The notes below the pieces were generated by a model. That model saw only the letters and a list, made by a program, of their open reading frames with translations, was not told the DNA's origin and searched no databases. 29,049 nt of DNA from JBFGCT01 sp041581055 (GTDB taxonomy: Bacteria; Actinomycetota; Acidimicrobiia; Acidimicrobiales; Ilumatobacteraceae): the NCBI GenBank assembly GCA_041581055.1, contig JBFGCT010000029.1:1-29049 (forward strand), in the 5' to 3' direction. Both the position numbers and the translations under genes were made by a program. Of the stretch, positions 16,115 through 23,357 are shown in pieces (the stretch's first letter is position 1; every line of letters starts with the position of its first letter).

Positions 16115-16180
16115 GGGTCCCGGCCGGTGTAGAGGTCCCGGCCGGTGTAGGTCGCCGGGCCGGTGTAGGGGTCCCGGCTG
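16101..16180. repeat. 18-nt tandem repeat, about 4.5 units, spanning the stop codon of the acyltransferase
   Basis: Unit CCCGGCCGGTGTAGGGGT is repeated from 16101 with small changes (GTAGAGGT, GTAGGTCG variants). The first unit codes the last residues ARPV and the TAG stop. As 18 is a multiple of three, each unit repeats the TAG in frame, so the gene has several successive in-frame stops. Confidence 0.9.
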
Positions 16181-16191
16181 GCTCGGCTCGG

Positions 16192-16905
16192 CTACTTGCT
16201 GTCGAACTTGACCTTGCCCGTGCTGGTCGTGCCGCCCATGTCGCCGACGACCACCTCGGTCCAGCCACCCTGGCCGAGGGACACGATCGGGAAGCCGTAG
16301 CCCGGGTCCTCGAAGGTCGCCGTCGCCCGCCACATCCAGGTCTGCCCGTCGCGGCCGACCGCCTTCAGGCGCGAGTCGACGTCGATGAACAGATCGCTCA
16401 CGTCGTATCCCGTTCCACCGAGGAACAGCCAGGCCTCGGTGCACTTCGGGTCGAACCCGCGCAGCTGGTAGCCGCCGTCCTTGCCGGCCGGTTCGAAGCA
16501 CTCGCCGTTCAGCTCCACCTGCAGCCGGAGCGTCTGGGACTCGAACGGGAGCCGGACCGGCCCGACGAACTCCTGCTGATCCGACAGCGTCGGGTAGCTC
16601 ATCCACTGGACCATCGTGAGATCGGGCACGCGCTCGTCGACCTTGGCCAGCTGGTCGTCGCCGCCGGGCGAGGGCGTGAATGTCGCGGTGAAGTCGAGCG
16701 AGTAACCGCTCACGCCCTTGTGTTCGAACACCTTGACACTCCCGCGGGTGCGCAGGTCGTCCATCGGTCGCACGTCGTCGGTGATCATGTCGCCCTGCTG
16801 GGTGACGAGGCCCTGGGTGGCGAAGCTCGCCGAGGCGAACACGCCGATCGTCACCGCGATCACCAGGCCGATGCCGGTGACCGCAGCCGGTGTCCTGGTG
16901 CGCAT
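16192..16905 (-). CDS. Secreted protein of unknown function
   Basis: A 237-aa exported protein. It has a clear Sec signal (RTRTPAAV then a hydrophobic core to about residue 29, cleavage near SFA-TQG). The mature part is rich in beta-type sequence with two cysteines (GECFEP and DPKCTEAW), likely a disulfide, and aromatic-rich stretches such as MVQWMSYPTL and QTWMWRATATFEDPGYGF. I do not recognise a family. CAGGAGGGATC lies just before the ATG at 16905, which fixes the start. It follows the membrane-protein gene at 18200-16956 by 50 bp in the same direction and may share its transcript. Confidence 0.8.
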   Translation of the reverse strand: MRTRTPAAVTGIGLVIAVTIGVFASASFATQGLVTQQGDMITDDVRPMDDLRTRGSVKVFEHKGVSGYSLDFTATFTPSPGGDDQLAKVDERVPDLTMVQWMSYPTLSDQQEFVGPVRLPFESQTLRLQVELNGECFEPAGKDGGYQLRGFDPKCTEAWLFLGGTGYDVSDLFIDVDSRLKAVGRDGQTWMWRATATFEDPGYGFPIVSLGQGGWTEVVVGDMGGTTSTGKVKFDSK

Positions 16906-16955
16906 GATCGATCCCTCCTGTCGATTCGTCGATCTCAATCGGGTCGACGTTTCGA

Positions 16956-18200
16956 TCATAGCGCTCCCGTGCGGCCCCGTGACCAGGGCCGTTCGGCCAC
17001 TCTTGCCGCCGAGCCCGGTGCGACTGCCCATCCGACGATGGCGACCGCGAGCCCGAGCATGCCGAACGAGATCGCCGCGGCGAGCGGCATCCGCCGGGCG
17101 GCGCCGACGAGCACCGCGCCGATCATCCCGAACGAGAACAGGACGAACGCCAGGCGGCCGACGACGAGATCGGGAGTGCCGGCTCGGGCGCTCGTCAACA
17201 CGCCGATGAGTCCGCTCGCCGCGAGGCCGAAGAACGACGTCACGTCGACCGCGATCTCGAGCCAGAGCGGGAAGGCGGCGGCGTCGGCGTACCGGCGGTC
17301 GGCGAAACCGACGGCGACGTGCACAAGCAGGCCGACGTACACCGCGGCGGAGATCAGCGCCAGAGCCGACCACCTCGCCGACGTTCGGGCGGCGACGGCC
17401 GGTATGAGCACGGGCGACAGCCGGACCATGAACGTGATCGTGGCGAGGAGGTGCAGCCCGACCGACGTCACCAGGATTGACAGGTCGTCCCCCGCCGATC
17501 CTGCGACGAGGGCGGCCCAGCCGACGCCGGCGAGGGCGAACTGGAAGGTTCCTGCCGCATCCTCGGCCGCTGCTCGCGGTTCGGTTCGCAGCCCGAGCTC
17601 GACGAGCACCATGCCGGTGACGACGGCGATCATGCCAAGTCCCGGCGCCATCGCGTCGAGGACGTCGTGCGTCGACGGCCCGTCGGCGAACGACTCGACC
17701 ACCTCCAGGGCCAGATTGCCGCCGAGCAGGACGATGGCGGCCAGGACGCCGAGCTGCGCCACGGTCAGCGGGCCCGAACGGGCGCGTTCCGGAATCCACG
17801 CGGCGAGGAAGGCGAGCAGCGCGACGGCCATCAACGACGACGCGGCGCCCCGCAGCGCATCCCCGGCCCACCAGGCGAGCGTGTGGGCGTACGCCGCGCC
17901 GATCGGCGCCCAGACGATCGCCGCCGTCGCCGTGCGGCTCCGTTGTCTCGTCGGTGGTGTCGTCGGTGGCGTCGTCGGTGGCGTCGTCGGTGGTCTCGCC
18001 GGGAGCGTGGCCGCCATGAGCACGGCGAGGAACAGCCCGCCGACGACACCGGGGAGCTCGGGGATCGACAGCTCGTCGAGGTCGGACGACCGCCGAACGG
18101 CTGCGACCAGCCCGACGAACAGCAGCCCGAGCGATGCGATCCCGAGCCAGCTCGGGTCGGGTCGGTCGTTGGTGACCTCTTGGATCTCGTCTTCGCTCAT
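16956..18200 (-). CDS. Polytopic membrane protein of unknown function
   Basis: A 414-aa integral membrane protein with roughly eleven or twelve hydrophobic segments, starting with SWLGIASLGLLFVGLVAAV after a 20-residue acidic N-terminus. Between the second and third segments is a Pro/Thr loop made of PTTP units, encoded by a 12-bp tandem repeat at about 17945-17995. No transporter or enzyme signature is apparent; the helices are Ala/Gly/Val-rich with few charged residues inside (HTLAWWAGDALRG is one). The start MSEDEIQEV at 18200 is chosen because upstream codons are Arg-rich and not protein-like. It lies upstream of the secreted-protein gene. Confidence 0.78.
   Translation of the reverse strand: MSEDEIQEVTNDRPDPSWLGIASLGLLFVGLVAAVRRSSDLDELSIPELPGVVGGLFLAVLMAATLPARPPTTPPTTPPTTPPTRQRSRTATAAIVWAPIGAAYAHTLAWWAGDALRGAASSLMAVALLAFLAAWIPERARSGPLTVAQLGVLAAIVLLGGNLALEVVESFADGPSTHDVLDAMAPGLGMIAVVTGMVLVELGLRTEPRAAAEDAAGTFQFALAGVGWAALVAGSAGDDLSILVTSVGLHLLATITFMVRLSPVLIPAVAARTSARWSALALISAAVYVGLLVHVAVGFADRRYADAAAFPLWLEIAVDVTSFFGLAASGLIGVLTSARAGTPDLVVGRLAFVLFSFGMIGAVLVGAARRMPLAAAISFGMLGLAVAIVGWAVAPGSAARVAERPWSRGRTGAL
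17944..17998. repeat. 12-bp tandem repeat coding for PTTP units
   Basis: GTCGGTGGTGTC and close variants are repeated about four times on the plus strand, giving the PPTTPPTTPPTT loop of the membrane protein read on the minus strand. The unit is a multiple of three, so copy number can vary without a frameshift. Confidence 0.85.
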
Positions 18201-18386
18201 GCGTCTGTGTCGACCGGTTCGGCCGCTGGCCGCGCCTCGAGTGCGAGCGACGCCGCAGGGAGTTCGGCGGTCTCGGTCTATCACGCCACCGGAGTTCATG
18301 ATGTCGTCCGCCCAGGTCGTCGCCCTGGGACGACGGGTTGCTCACCTGGGGCGGCCGCGCGCGGCGGTGCGCTCCCGGCTCGCGGG

Positions 18387-19181
18387 CTACGAACACTCCG
18401 TGATCATGACGCCCTCGAAGACCCCCTTGAACTGTGCGGCGGAGGCCGACGCCTCGAAGTCGAATGTGATCGCTCCCTCGATCAATGCGTTCCTTGCTTT
18501 GTAGCTGGTGACCGCCCCGAGCATGACGCCTTCGGCGCGCTGGGTCTGATCGGCGGGTTGGTCGGCAGGGGGCGGGTCGTTGTGCGAGCCCACGTTCAGT
18601 ACGGAGAAGTAGGTGCCAACCGCGTCGGAGCCCCACCGCCACCGCCCGTGCAGCGTTCCGCGTCCCGTTTCATTCCCTCCCTCGTACGCCGCGACGAACT
18701 CGCCCTCGATGTCGGTGTCGAGCACGTCACGGGACAACGCCGAGTCCGACGGCCCGGACACCACGAAGATCTCGAATTGGTTGACTTGCTTGAGGGTCTT
18801 GGTCGCCGAGAAACCGCCGCTCTGAACCTCCGCGCGTGCGCTGGCCCAGCGGCCTTCCAGCTGCTTGGAAACGGTGTGCCGGCACCCGTCGGGCGCTGAC
18901 GCGGTCTCCCAGTCGAAGGCCTCGTACTGGTCCACCAGCGCGTGATACCGGGAGAAGGAAGGTTCACTCGGGGTACCGGGCGCGACCTGCGCGGCGGCGT
19001 CGGTCCCCGGGAGCGTCTCAGCGGTGTCGCCCGCGTCCTCGACACCACAAGCTGCGATCACGACTGCGAGCACAGACGCTCCGATGGCCGGAACGAGCCG
19101 ACGGCGTCGCCCAGCACGCCCTGGGCTGTCGCTCCCCCCGAAGGCGTCGCGTCGCGATGTCGTGGGAGCGGGGTCGATCAT
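18387..19181 (-). CDS. Lipoprotein of unknown function
   Basis: A 264-aa protein with a positively charged N-region (GRRRRLVPAIG), a hydrophobic core and a lipobox ending VIAAC (C45), so it should be lipid-anchored on the outer face of the membrane. The long N-region (25 aa) is unusual but contains no better start. The mature part contains GRWRWGSDAVGTYFSV, a proline spacer (NDPPPADQPADQ) and ends with a cysteine (MITECS) that may pair with the earlier CRHTVSKQ. I do not recognise a family. It starts 11 bp after the stop of the membrane protein at 19837-19193, so the two are probably cotranscribed. Confidence 0.75.
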   Translation of the reverse strand: MIDPAPTTSRRDAFGGSDSPGRAGRRRRLVPAIGASVLAVVIAACGVEDAGDTAETLPGTDAAAQVAPGTPSEPSFSRYHALVDQYEAFDWETASAPDGCRHTVSKQLEGRWASARAEVQSGGFSATKTLKQVNQFEIFVVSGPSDSALSRDVLDTDIEGEFVAAYEGGNETGRGTLHGRWRWGSDAVGTYFSVLNVGSHNDPPPADQPADQTQRAEGVMLGAVTSYKARNALIEGAITFDFEASASAAQFKGVFEGVMITECS

Positions 19182-19192
19182 GCCGACGGACC

Positions 19193-19837
19193 CTACTGCG
19201 CCCCGGCGCGCCGGTGACCGAACAACCGGACGCCGAGCACCGACCCGATGACCCCGCCCGTCGTCGACAGCGTCAGGTCGCCGATGGTGTCGTCGTAGGT
19301 GAGCGCGAGGTCGCCGCCGGCGCCGGTCTCGGCGACGATCCACTCGGCGATCTCCCACCCCACGATGGCGAGCGCGCCGAACCCGGCCCCGAGGAAGACC
19401 GCATCGCGTTCGTCGCTCGCCGACCGAAATCGGAAGGCGTGGAAGGCGAGCACGAGGAGCACCCAGTTCACGGTGTGCAGGACGTCGTCGGTGAAGTTGA
19501 GCGTGTCGTAGATGCCGGCCAGATTGCCGATGGTGTCGAGGAGGAACGGAGCCACGACGATCGCGTCGGCGACGTGGGGATACGGATCGCGGGGTCGCCA
19601 GCGGTCGAGGATCGGCACGACGAGCGCGGCGCCGCAGAATAGCGGCGCCCGGAAGGCCATGCCCTTGCCGTCGAGGTGGTCGAGCGGGGCCAGCAGCGCA
19701 ACGGCGAAGGCCGCGACGATGCCGATCTTCATCGCGATGTTCAGTCGCCGCGCCCACGTCGCGCCGTCGTAGTACTCGACCCGGGCCGCGGACACGACGA
19801 CGAGTGTGTCAGCCCCGAGGACCCGGGGCGAGAACAT
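19193..19837 (-). CDS. Membrane protein, DUF2238/YjdF-like
   Basis: A 214-aa membrane protein with five or six hydrophobic segments. The centre reads DTLNFTDDVLHTVNWVLLVLAF and the C-terminal part YDDTIGDLTLSTTGGVIGSVLG; the paired D-x-L-H and DT-GDL...GG--G elements are like those of the DUF2238 (YjdF) and VanZ-type families, which are of unknown or poorly defined function. The assignment is by recollection of the pattern only. The start at 19837 has no clear ribosome site; V or M codons further in (for example MKIGIVAAF) are alternatives. It lies 33 bp after the MazF toxin stop and 11 bp before the lipoprotein gene. Confidence 0.65.
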   Translation of the reverse strand: MFSPRVLGADTLVVVSAARVEYYDGATWARRLNIAMKIGIVAAFAVALLAPLDHLDGKGMAFRAPLFCGAALVVPILDRWRPRDPYPHVADAIVVAPFLLDTIGNLAGIYDTLNFTDDVLHTVNWVLLVLAFHAFRFRSASDERDAVFLGAGFGALAIVGWEIAEWIVAETGAGGDLALTYDDTIGDLTLSTTGGVIGSVLGVRLFGHRRAGAQ

Positions 19838-19870
19838 CGGCCCCGTGTGGGCCGTTCGTGATGGGGCGTC

Positions 19871-20194
19871 TCAGCAGTCGGCGAGTGCGCGCAGGGCGTC
19901 GCAGATCCGGTCGCGGGCGAACGGAACGGTCCCAATCCGTTCGGTGAGCATGGAGACGGGTTGCGGGACGAGGTTGTCGAAGGAGGCGGCGCAGGCGACC
20001 GGCAGCCCGTCGCGCTCGTCGAGCGGGATCTCGGTCGGGATGCCCCGGAGGGTGCGCGTGACCGGAGCGACGACGAGCCGGTTGAGCCGGCCGGCGGCCT
20101 CCGACCGGCTGACGATCAGGACCGGCCGGCGCTTGCCCTCGGTTTCGGCCCACCAGATGTCGCCCTGCCTCGGTGGATCGCTCGGGTTCGTCAC
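19871..20194 (-). CDS. MazF/PemK-family endoribonuclease toxin
   Basis: A 107-aa type II toxin. The opening RQGDIWWAETEGKRRPVLIVSR is the classic GDIWW----G-RPVLVVS strand pair of MazF, which holds the catalytic arginine; VVAPVTRTLRGIPTEIPL gives the conserved V-VAPVT motif with the active-site threonine, and SFDNLVPQP the D-x-LR/NL element. MazF toxins cut mRNA (or other RNA) at specific short sequences and stall growth until antitoxin is resupplied. The start is GTG at 20194, four bases after the antitoxin stop. The order antitoxin-toxin is standard. Confidence 0.92.
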   Translation of the reverse strand: MTNPSDPPRQGDIWWAETEGKRRPVLIVSRSEAAGRLNRLVVAPVTRTLRGIPTEIPLDERDGLPVACAASFDNLVPQPVSMLTERIGTVPFARDRICDALRALADC

Positions 20195-20198
20195 GGCG

Positions 20199-20447
20199 TC
20201 ACCAGGGCTCTTCGGCGATCATCGCCCGCGCCATCGCGTCGGCTTGGGCGAGCTCGTCGGGGGTCTCGGGGACACGCTCGTAGCCGTCGAGAATCCGGGC
20301 GCCGACCGCAGCTCGCCGTTCGCCGTCGACCAGCGCCGTGAGCCCCCGCCGCACGACGTCCGAGCGCGACCGATAGCGGCCGCTGCTCACGAGATCGTCG
20401 ATGGCTGCGGCCAATTCGTCGTCGACCTTGGTCACGAGCTGGATCAT
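20199..20447 (-). CDS. Ribbon-helix-helix (CopG/ParD-like) antitoxin
   Basis: An 82-aa antitoxin. The N-terminal 45 residues form a ribbon-helix-helix DNA-binding fold: beta strand MIQLVTKVDDELAAAIDDLV followed by SGRYRSRSDVVRRGLTALV. The C-terminal tail (YERVPETPDELAQADAMARAM) is the part expected to wrap and block the toxin. It binds its own promoter in this family. The ATG at 20447 is six bases after a TATGCT box, with an inverted repeat upstream, so the mRNA is likely leaderless and autoregulated. The toxin gene follows with a four-base gap. Confidence 0.9.
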   Translation of the reverse strand: MIQLVTKVDDELAAAIDDLVSSGRYRSRSDVVRRGLTALVDGERRAAVGARILDGYERVPETPDELAQADAMARAMIAEEPW

Positions 20448-20453
20448 GCGATC

Positions 20454-20486
20454 AGCATAGCGGTACGCATTGCGTTACGAAATGCG
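20454..20486 (-). promoter_or_regulatory. Toxin-antitoxin promoter with inverted-repeat operator
   Basis: Minus-strand -10 TATGCT (20454-20459) ends six bases before the ATG at 20447. Between and over the -35 area lies CGCATT (20466-20471) ... AATGCG (20481-20486), a perfect 6-bp inverted repeat with a 9-nt centre, positioned to block RNA polymerase. Likely RHH antitoxin operator; the -35 (TTTCGT) is weak. Confidence 0.55.
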
Positions 20487-20652
20487 CGAACGGTCGGGCA
20501 TGCCGCGCACACACCGCGACGAGGCCGATCGGGCGCTCGGTCGACTCGCCGGCGACTGATCGGCGACTCGGCGTGCAGCAGGTTGTACCGTTGGCGATGG
20601 GCTCGGGGGAGGAGCGGTGATGGTGAGGGTCTGCGGTTCGTCGTTTCGGGCA
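20487..20652. other. Intergenic region between toxin-antitoxin and P450, nothing further recognised
   Basis: The space from the antitoxin start to the P450 start is 306 bp. It holds the TA operator (up to 20486), the third palindromic repeat (about 20653-20713) and the P450 ribosome site. In the remaining stretch I see no gene; open frames there are arginine-rich shadows. Confidence 0.5.
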
Positions 20653-20713
20653 CCCTTCCGAGTTTGCGTGACCGAATGCGCCGAGGGTCGCGATGTTCGG
20701 TCACACAAATCGG
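20653..20713. repeat. Palindromic intergenic repeat, copy 3
   Basis: Right arm and flank CGCGATGTTCGGTCACAC then AAATCG match copies 1 and 2; the left arm TTTGCGTGACCGAAT (20663-20677) is slightly diverged and the loop differs. Pairing over about 13 bp with G:T positions is kept although loop sequence is not, 18.6 kb from the other copies. Confidence 0.85.
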
Positions 20714-20753
20714 CGGGCCGGCCGGCGGGTCGGCCGCCGGGAGGTGCGGGCTG

Positions 20754-21953
20754 ATGTCGACGGCGCCGCGGTGCGACATCGACGTCGAGCAGTTCTGGCG
20801 CGACCCGTATCCCGATCTGGCGGCGATGCGAGCGGAGGCGCCGATCGCGTTCGTGCCGCAGCTCGGGGCGACGCTGATCACGACCCGTGACGACATCGCG
20901 GTGTGCGAGAAGAACGTGGCGGTGTTCTCCTCCGATCAGCCGGGCGGGCTGATGAACGTGCTGATGGGGCAGAACATGATGCGCCGCGACGGCGCCGACC
21001 ATCAGGCCGAGCGGAGGGTGTACGCCCCGGCGATGTCACCCAAGCAGGTGCGCGACGTGTGGGCCGCCCAGTTCGAGTCGCACGCCGCCCGGATTCTCGA
21101 CGGGCTGATCGAGCAGCGCCTCGAGCGGCGCCGGTCCGGCGGGTCGGGTGCGGTCGACCTCGTGGCGGCGTATGCGATGCCGGTCAGCGGCGAGGCGTTG
21201 AAGTCGATGACCGGGCTGACCAACATCACCTACGCCGACATGGACGCCTGGAGCCAGGCGATGATCGACGGCATCGCCAACTACACCGGCGACCCCGACG
21301 TGGAGGCCCGCTGCCACGAGGCGACGGCGGCGATCGACGCGGCGATCGACGAGATGTTGCCGTCCGCCCGCCGGGCGCCGGGCCACGACCTGTTGTCGGT
21401 GATGGTCGCGTCGGCGATGCCGCTGGAGAACGTGCGGGCGAACATCAAGCTGACGATCTCGGGCGGGCAGAACGAGCCGCGCGATGCGATCGCCGGCGCG
21501 GTGTGGGCGTTGCTGACGCATCCCGATCAGCTGGCGCTCGTGCGGGCCGGGAACACCCCGTGGCAGCAGGCGTTCGAGGAGTACTGCCGGTGGGTGGCGC
21601 CGATCCAGATGTCGCCGCGGCGGGTGGCGGCCGAGTTCGAGTACGGCGGGGTGCGGTTCGAGCCGGGGGAGCGGGTGTTCTTGATGTTCGGCTCGGCGAA
21701 CCGGGACGAGCGTTGGTTCGACGACCCGGACCGCTTCGACGTGACCCGCGACACCAAGATGGCCCTCACGTTCGGCGCCGGCCCCCACTTCTGCGCCGGG
21801 GCCGCCGCGTCGCGCAGCCTCGTCGGCGACGTGGCGTTGCCGATGATCTTCGACCGGCTCGACGGGTTGCGGCTCGCCGACGGTGAGGACCCGGTCGAGT
21901 TCGGCGGATGGGCGTTCCGCGGGCCGCTCTCTGTCCCGGTGGCCTGGGGCTGA
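20754..21953 (+). CDS. Cytochrome P450
   Basis: A 399-aa soluble bacterial cytochrome P450. The haem-binding loop FGAGPHFCAGAAASR carries the axial cysteine C347; the K-helix ExxR is EYCR near residue 275; PERW-type meander is RDERWFDDPDRFDVTRD. The I-helix reads ISGGQNEPRDAIAG (about 235-248): the oxygen-activating (A/G)Gx(D/E)T is changed, with Pro where Thr is usual. P450s insert oxygen into C-H bonds with electrons from a ferredoxin; no redox partner is in the window. GGGAGG (20739-20744) sits nine bases before the ATG. The substrate is unknown. It is a stand-alone gene, followed by a lipoprotein gene in the same direction after 113 bp. Confidence 0.93.
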   Translation: MSTAPRCDIDVEQFWRDPYPDLAAMRAEAPIAFVPQLGATLITTRDDIAVCEKNVAVFSSDQPGGLMNVLMGQNMMRRDGADHQAERRVYAPAMSPKQVRDVWAAQFESHAARILDGLIEQRLERRRSGGSGAVDLVAAYAMPVSGEALKSMTGLTNITYADMDAWSQAMIDGIANYTGDPDVEARCHEATAAIDAAIDEMLPSARRAPGHDLLSVMVASAMPLENVRANIKLTISGGQNEPRDAIAGAVWALLTHPDQLALVRAGNTPWQQAFEEYCRWVAPIQMSPRRVAAEFEYGGVRFEPGERVFLMFGSANRDERWFDDPDRFDVTRDTKMALTFGAGPHFCAGAAASRSLVGDVALPMIFDRLDGLRLADGEDPVEFGGWAFRGPLSVPVAWG

Positions 21954-22066
21954 AGGTACTGACCCGCCAGCGAGCTACGGAGTCGGGCGCCGTTCATGGC
22001 GGCGTCGGGGTGACCTCGAGCAGCCCGGGCCGAGCACGCGTCGGGCTGAGATGCTTCACTGTCACG

Positions 22067-22663
22067 ATGACCCGGCTCGGCGTGATGGTGGTGCTCTCTC
22101 TGGTGGCGATGGGATGCGGGAGCGACGGCGGCGGAGATCCGACCGGCGGCGGGAGCGCCGGTGCGACCGCGCCGCCCGCGGCGACCGCGGCCTCCGGTGA
22201 CGCCGATGCGGGGGCCGGATCGGGCGATCAGGGCGGCGGCGCGTCGGTCGTCGACTCGTCGGGCAGCGTTGCGGCGCCCTGTTCGGTGCTCACCGAGCAG
22301 GAGGTCGCCGACGCGACCGGGCTCGTCGTCACCGGCAGCGAGGATCGCGGAGCGGAGGGGTGCCGGTGGTACGTCGAGCCGGTCGACCCCGACATCCTCG
22401 CCGACGACGCCATCTCGTGGCAGCCGTTCCGAGCCGAGCAGTTCGGCTCTCAGAAGGACGCCCTGGAGCAAGGCCTCGAGGGTGAGCAGATCGAGGGGTT
22501 GGGCAACGACGCCCTCTTCGTCGGGCCGGCGACGATCGGCGAGGTCTGGGTGCTGCTCGACGACCTCAGCTTCCGGGTCGGCAACCAGTTCGCCTTCGGC
22601 AACCTCGACGGCCGCCCCGCGCAGGAAGCGCTCGCCCGCGCGCTGGTCGACGCGCTCGGCTGA
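22067..22663 (+). CDS. Lipoprotein, DUF3558-like
   Basis: A 198-aa lipoprotein. Signal MTRLGVMVVLSLVAMGC with lipobox VAMGC (C17), then a Gly/Ala/Asp-rich flexible spacer to about residue 65. The domain has CSVLTEQEVADATG and later GCRWYV, the C-LLT--E---A-G ... CxW pattern of DUF3558 actinobacterial lipoproteins; both cysteines probably pair. No enzyme motif. The ATG at 22067 lacks a ribosome site; TTCACT six bases upstream is a poor -10 match, so a leaderless start is possible. Function is unknown. Confidence 0.78.
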   Translation: MTRLGVMVVLSLVAMGCGSDGGGDPTGGGSAGATAPPAATAASGDADAGAGSGDQGGGASVVDSSGSVAAPCSVLTEQEVADATGLVVTGSEDRGAEGCRWYVEPVDPDILADDAISWQPFRAEQFGSQKDALEQGLEGEQIEGLGNDALFVGPATIGEVWVLLDDLSFRVGNQFAFGNLDGRPAQEALARALVDALG

Positions 22664-22700
22664 CCGATCCCGCGGGCGCCGGCCCGGCGGGCGCCCGCCG

Positions 22701-23195
22701 TCAGGACGACTGGTCGGAGCCCTCGGCGGCGTAGCGGGCCGACGGGACGCCGAAGCGGAGGTCGTCCGGGTCGGCGTCGGGGTTGGCCACCAGCACTTCG
22801 CACTCGAGTTGGTCCGGGTCGCGGAAAAACAGGCTGATCTTGCGTCCGAACTCGGTGACGACGCCGTCGGTGGCGCCGGCGGCCATCAGGCGGCGGCGAA
22901 TCTCGTCGAACGCGTCGAGGCCGGCGGCGTGGAACCCGATGTGGTCCAGCCGGCCTCGCCCGAACATCGGGGTCTGGCGGTCGGCCTCGGTGTTGCCGTC
23001 GATCTGGAACACGTTGAGCTCGGTCGACGGGCCGATGTTCAAGATGATCATCCGCGGTCCCCCCGGGTACTCGGGTCCGTCGGCCTCGACCGTGGCGCCG
23101 AACATCGTGGTGTAGAAGTCGATCAGCCGATCGCCGTCGTTGGTGATGGTGGCCACGTGGTCCACGCCGTCGGTCAGCATCTCGTGCCGTGCCAT
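22701..23195 (-). CDS. VOC family protein (glyoxalase/dioxygenase fold), paralogue of the gene at 25089
   Basis: A 164-aa vicinal oxygen chelate protein with two beta-alpha-beta-beta-beta modules. Module one: GVDHVATITNDGDRLIDFYTT; module two: GRGRLDHIGFHAAGLDAFDEI; strand ends such as LNVFQIDGN and FFRDPDQLECEV hold the usual metal ligands (His in DHV and DHI, Glu in CEV). Members include glyoxalases, extradiol dioxygenases and resistance proteins; the substrate is not evident. It shares a long near-identical stretch (NVFQIDGN through FGRGRLDH) with the gene at 25089-25547, so they are recent paralogues on either side of the intact DUF222/HNH gene. GGAGGAGC precedes the ATG at 23195. Confidence 0.88.
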   Translation of the reverse strand: MARHEMLTDGVDHVATITNDGDRLIDFYTTMFGATVEADGPEYPGGPRMIILNIGPSTELNVFQIDGNTEADRQTPMFGRGRLDHIGFHAAGLDAFDEIRRRLMAAGATDGVVTEFGRKISLFFRDPDQLECEVLVANPDADPDDLRFGVPSARYAAEGSDQSS

Positions 23196-23357
23196 CGGAG
23201 CTCCTCCTCGTGTGCTGCGGATCGTCGGCTGCCGATGATAGCGATCGTCCGCCCCTCGCCCGCCGAGACGGCAAGGAACCGGTGGACCCTGACGGCGCCC
23301 GGCCGATCCTGGTGGCAACGGGCGCGCGTGGAGCCGGCGGGCGCGGCGGGCCGCCGA

